In this document: one piece after another, positions 4,169-5,752 of the stretch
Layout: every line of letters starts with the position of its first letter
Position numbering within the stretch: the first letter of the stretch is position 1
From: JBBTQX01 sp038064955
GTDB taxonomy: Bacteria > Patescibacteriota > Minisyncoccia > UBA6257 > GWB1-50-10
Assembly: GCA_038064955.1 (NCBI GenBank)
Contig: JBBTRY010000016.1
Location: 1-5,752 of the forward strand
DNA length: 5,752 nucleotides
Direction: 5' to 3'
Position numbers and translations under genes: made by a program
The notes under the pieces: generated by a model
Told to the model about the DNA's origin: nothing
Databases searched by the model: none
The model's input: only the letters and a program-made list of their open reading frames with translations

Positions 4169-5476
4169 ATGGCAAAAAACATCGTCATTTTGGGCGCCGG
4201 CTTTGGCGGACTCCAGGCCGCGCTCACGCTTGATAAATTATTCAACTCCGACGCCCGTTGGGGTCGGAGCCCCGACCGAAAGCGTCGGGGGAAACACGAC
4301 TTATGGGAAAAATACTCGGTCGTGCTCATCGACAAGAATCCTTTCCATACCTTCACTCCCCTTTTATACGAGATCGCCGCAACCTCGCCCGAAACGGCGA
4401 GCAATCTGAAGCTCCAGAATCTCGTTTCGTTCCCGATTAATTCCCTTATCTCTTACGGGCACATTACCTTCATTGATGACGAGGTGGCCGGCGTGGATAT
4501 GGAGAGAAAACGCATCCGCCTTTCGCGTTCCGAGACGGATTTTGAATATCTCATCATCGCCCTGGGCGCCGAGGTAAATTACTTCGATATCCCCGGACTG
4601 AAAGAGAACTCCCTCCAACTCAAGACTTTTTCGGATGCGATAAAGATGCGCGACCGGATAACCGATACATTCAGGAATTCAAAGCAAAACGTCCGAATCG
4701 TAATCGGCGGAGGCGGCGCGACCGGCGTGGAACTCGCAGGCGAGATAAAAAGCTGGATCCCGGAACTCCGCAGGGAGTGCGGCAGCAAATGCGATACCGA
4801 GATAACGATCGTGGAATCCAACCCGACCATTCTCTTTAATTTGGATAAGCGGGTTTCCAAAAAGGCTTTACAAAGGCTTCAAAAACTGGAAATTTCTGTC
4901 GTTACGAACGCAAAATTATCTAAAATAGACAAGGAACAGGTTTATTTCACGAACGGCGAAAAAAGAGGTTTCGATGTTCTCATCTGGACCGGCGGCGTGA
5001 AAGCAAACCTCTTGACCAGTGATATGCCTTTCAAAACCGAAGCGCGCGGCCGGATAGAAGTCGAACAAAGCACCAATCTAGGGACAAAGCATGAGAATGT
5101 TTTTGCGATCGGAGATGCGGCCGTACTCTATCATCCCCACACGGACCAGCCGACTCCCTGGATGGCCCGACCAGCGATAATGGAAGGCCGAATCGCGGCC
5201 AAGAACATCTTCCAAAGGATTCTATCGGTGGAAGGAATGAATAAGAAGCCGAAGCAATATTTCTACAAACACCGCCAATATCCCTACATCATCCCAGTGG
5301 GCGGCAAGTATGTCGTCGCGAAGATCGGCCCATTCGTCGTCTCCGGCATCTTCGGCTGGATATTCAAGGGGCTAACCGAACTGAACTACTTCGTCTCCAT
5401 TATGCCGCCGTTTAGAGCATTCAAAATTTGGTTCAAGGGATTCTTGATATTCATTAAAAACGACCGATTGGGATAA
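4169..5476 (+). CDS. ndh: Type II NADH dehydrogenase (NADH:quinone oxidoreductase), 435 aa
   Basis: Ndh-2 is a single-subunit, FAD-containing, peripheral membrane enzyme that passes electrons from NAD(P)H to quinone without pumping protons. The FAD-binding GAGFGG Rossmann motif is at 9-14, followed by the family hallmark NPFHTFTPLLYEIAA (57-71). The second, NAD-binding GGGGATGVELAGE is at 180-192. LIWTGGV is at 271-277, and the second FAD motif, VFAIGDAA, at 311-318 is followed by PTPWMARPAIMEGRIAAKNI. The C-terminus (about 388-430) is hydrophobic and aromatic, with basic residues near the end, as expected for membrane attachment. Residues about 27-41, between the FAD motif and LIDKNPF, are an apparent insertion encoded by a nested palindrome. 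No Shine-Dalgarno precedes the ATG (only AT-rich sequence); the start is fixed by the FAD motif beginning at residue 5. The gene converges on the rRNA operon, with its stop 19 nt from the 5S gene. A related FAD-dependent pyridine-nucleotide oxidoreductase is the alternative, but the hallmarks favour Ndh-2. Confidence 0.92.
   Translation: MAKNIVILGAGFGGLQAALTLDKLFNSDARWGRSPDRKRRGKHDLWEKYSVVLIDKNPFHTFTPLLYEIAATSPETASNLKLQNLVSFPINSLISYGHITFIDDEVAGVDMERKRIRLSRSETDFEYLIIALGAEVNYFDIPGLKENSLQLKTFSDAIKMRDRITDTFRNSKQNVRIVIGGGGATGVELAGEIKSWIPELRRECGSKCDTEITIVESNPTILFNLDKRVSKKALQRLQKLEISVVTNAKLSKIDKEQVYFTNGEKRGFDVLIWTGGVKANLLTSDMPFKTEARGRIEVEQSTNLGTKHENVFAIGDAAVLYHPHTDQPTPWMARPAIMEGRIAAKNIFQRILSVEGMNKKPKQYFYKHRQYPYIIPVGGKYVVAKIGPFVVSGIFGWIFKGLTELNYFVSIMPPFRAFKIWFKGFLIFIKNDRLG
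4248..4290. repeat. GC-rich nested palindrome inserted in frame in ndh
   Basis: An outer pair CCGACGC (4248-4254) / GCGTCGG (4282-4288) encloses an inner pair GGTCGG (4262-4267) / CCGACC (4272-4277). An alternative hairpin pairs CCCCGAC (4270-4276) with GTCGGGG (4284-4290). It encodes a basic, low-complexity segment (SDARWGRSPDRKRRG). It lies in the loop between the first helix and the second strand of the FAD Rossmann fold, where family members are shorter. Its base composition is sharply GC-richer than the adjacent codons. Confidence 0.75.
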
Positions 5477-5479
5477 ATA

Positions 5480-5626
5480 AAAAAGGAGCTTTTGTATGCC
5501 GGCATACCCTACTTTCCCCGGGCAAGCCCAAGTATCATCAGGCCGAAACGCTTTCACTTCTCTGTTCGGAATGGGAAGAGGTGGGACACGTTCCGGTTGA
5601 ACACCGGCAAACAAAAACTCCTTTTT
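5480..5626 (-). terminator. Long stem enclosing 5S rRNA, with T-tract: processing stem and probable rRNA operon terminator
   Basis: On the minus strand, AAAAAGGAG (5626-5618) before 5S pairs perfectly with CTCCTTTTT (5488-5480) after it. The adjoining TTTTTGT pairs with ACAAAAG with one wobble, and TTGCCGG with CCGGCAT with one mismatch. Together they extend 5S helix I to about 23 bp. The 3' arm ends in six T's (5484-5479) and overlaps almost to the ndh stop. Such stems are typical RNase III-type substrates; the T-run suggests termination here too. A 14-bp palindrome, GTATGCCGGCATAC (5494-5507), gives an alternative local hairpin. Confidence 0.6.
5496..5610 (-). rRNA. rrf: 5S ribosomal RNA
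   Basis: The minus strand carries the conserved 5S core: GTGTCCCACCTC, CCCATTCCGAACAGAGAAGTGAAA (loop B/C region, about 5579-5556), then TGATGATACTTGGG and GAAAGTAGGGT near the 3' end. Helix I is formed by TTGCCGG (5610-5604) and CCGGCAT (5502-5496), giving about 115 nt, the normal size. It follows the 23S gene in the usual order with no tRNA in between. The ends are set by helix I, so they may be off by a few bases. Confidence 0.93.
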
Positions 5627-5676
5627 GGAATACAGAATCGGCACAACTCAGCTTTTTGAGATAGAAATTAAGGTGT

Positions 5677-5695
5677 TTCACAAAGAAATTGTGAA
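5677..5695 (-). other. 7-bp hairpin at the 23S 3' boundary
   Basis: On the minus strand, TTCACAA (5695-5689) and TTGTGAA (5683-5677) flank a 5-nt loop. The first arm coincides with where the 3' strand of the 23S terminal helix should lie. The remaining spacer to 5S (about 5627-5676) shows no tRNA or other feature. Confidence 0.45.
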
Positions 5696-5752
5696 GTGGT
5701 GAACATATTAGTACTCCTCGGCTAAAACCCTTGCGGGCCTTACACCTAGAGC
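5688..5752 (-). rRNA. rrl: 23S ribosomal RNA, 3' end (partial, continues beyond the window)
   Basis: The minus strand reads GTGTAAGGCCCGCAAGGG, then TTTTAGCCGAGGAGTACTAAT and ATGTTCACCAC. AGCC...GTACTAAT matches the highly conserved 3' end of 23S (in E. coli GAGCTAACCGGTACTAATGAACC). Only the last 65 nt or so are in the window. The 3' end is estimated from the position of the E. coli terminal helix relative to ACTAAT. Position directly upstream of 5S supports the call. Confidence 0.88.

Noticed and set aside
4107..4409. Open frame beginning in the ndh leader hairpin
   Set aside because: It runs out of frame through ndh, has no ribosome-binding site and resembles no protein I know.
5627..5676. 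Possible tRNA in the 23S-5S spacer
   Set aside because: The spacer is too short and shows no cloverleaf or T-loop sequence.
1..5752. CRISPR array, IS element or phage genes
   Set aside because: No regularly spaced direct repeats, transposase or integrase-like frames are present; the repeats found are short, palindromic or heptameric, and inside genes.

Overview
The window suggests a small, gene-dense bacterial genome, most likely an uncultivated Patescibacteria/CPR (Parcubacteria-like) lineage. I infer this from the architecture: genes overlap by a few bases, pgk is short, and housekeeping genes carry short palindromic or tandem repeats in frame. I could not test the assignment. All conserved genes read through with the standard bacterial code.

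Layout, left to right. (1) gatB on the + strand, cut at its 5' end by the window edge. Its last bases overlap tail-to-tail with (2) a four-gene minus-strand operon. Read in transcription order from about 3969 down to 1432, the operon is a small PQ-loop/SemiSWEET-like membrane protein, pgk (phosphoglycerate kinase), a DHH/DHHA1 phosphoesterase and rnhA (RNase HI). The junctions are an 8-nt overlap, a 1-nt gap and an 11-nt overlap, so translation is probably coupled throughout. (3) A 199-bp AT-rich intergenic region with a strong minus-strand promoter, a possible oppositely oriented promoter sharing its -10 palindrome, and a long hairpin in the leader of the next gene. (4) ndh on the + strand, a type II NADH:quinone oxidoreductase. 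(5) The tail of a minus-strand rRNA operon: 23S 3' end (partial), a short tRNA-free spacer, then 5S rRNA. The 5S is enclosed in a long stem whose T-rich end abuts the ndh stop codon.

Functionally the genes are housekeeping: tRNA-dependent Gln/Asn formation (GatB), lower glycolysis (Pgk) with a possible small sugar carrier beside it, RNA/nucleotide turnover (DHH protein, RNase HI), quinone reduction (Ndh) and ribosomal RNA.

The unusual layer is repeats inside these genes. gatB and pgk share an identical 22-nt heptamer tract, in the same reading frame. pgk also has a perfect 22-bp palindrome, a 24-nt near-perfect palindrome and two copies of a 15-nt palindromic motif encoding ESGIP. ndh has a GC-rich nested palindrome in an apparent insertion near its N-terminus. 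I read these as dispersed, in-frame mini-elements comparable in concept to Rickettsia palindromic elements. Whether they are mobile needs genome-wide copy counts.
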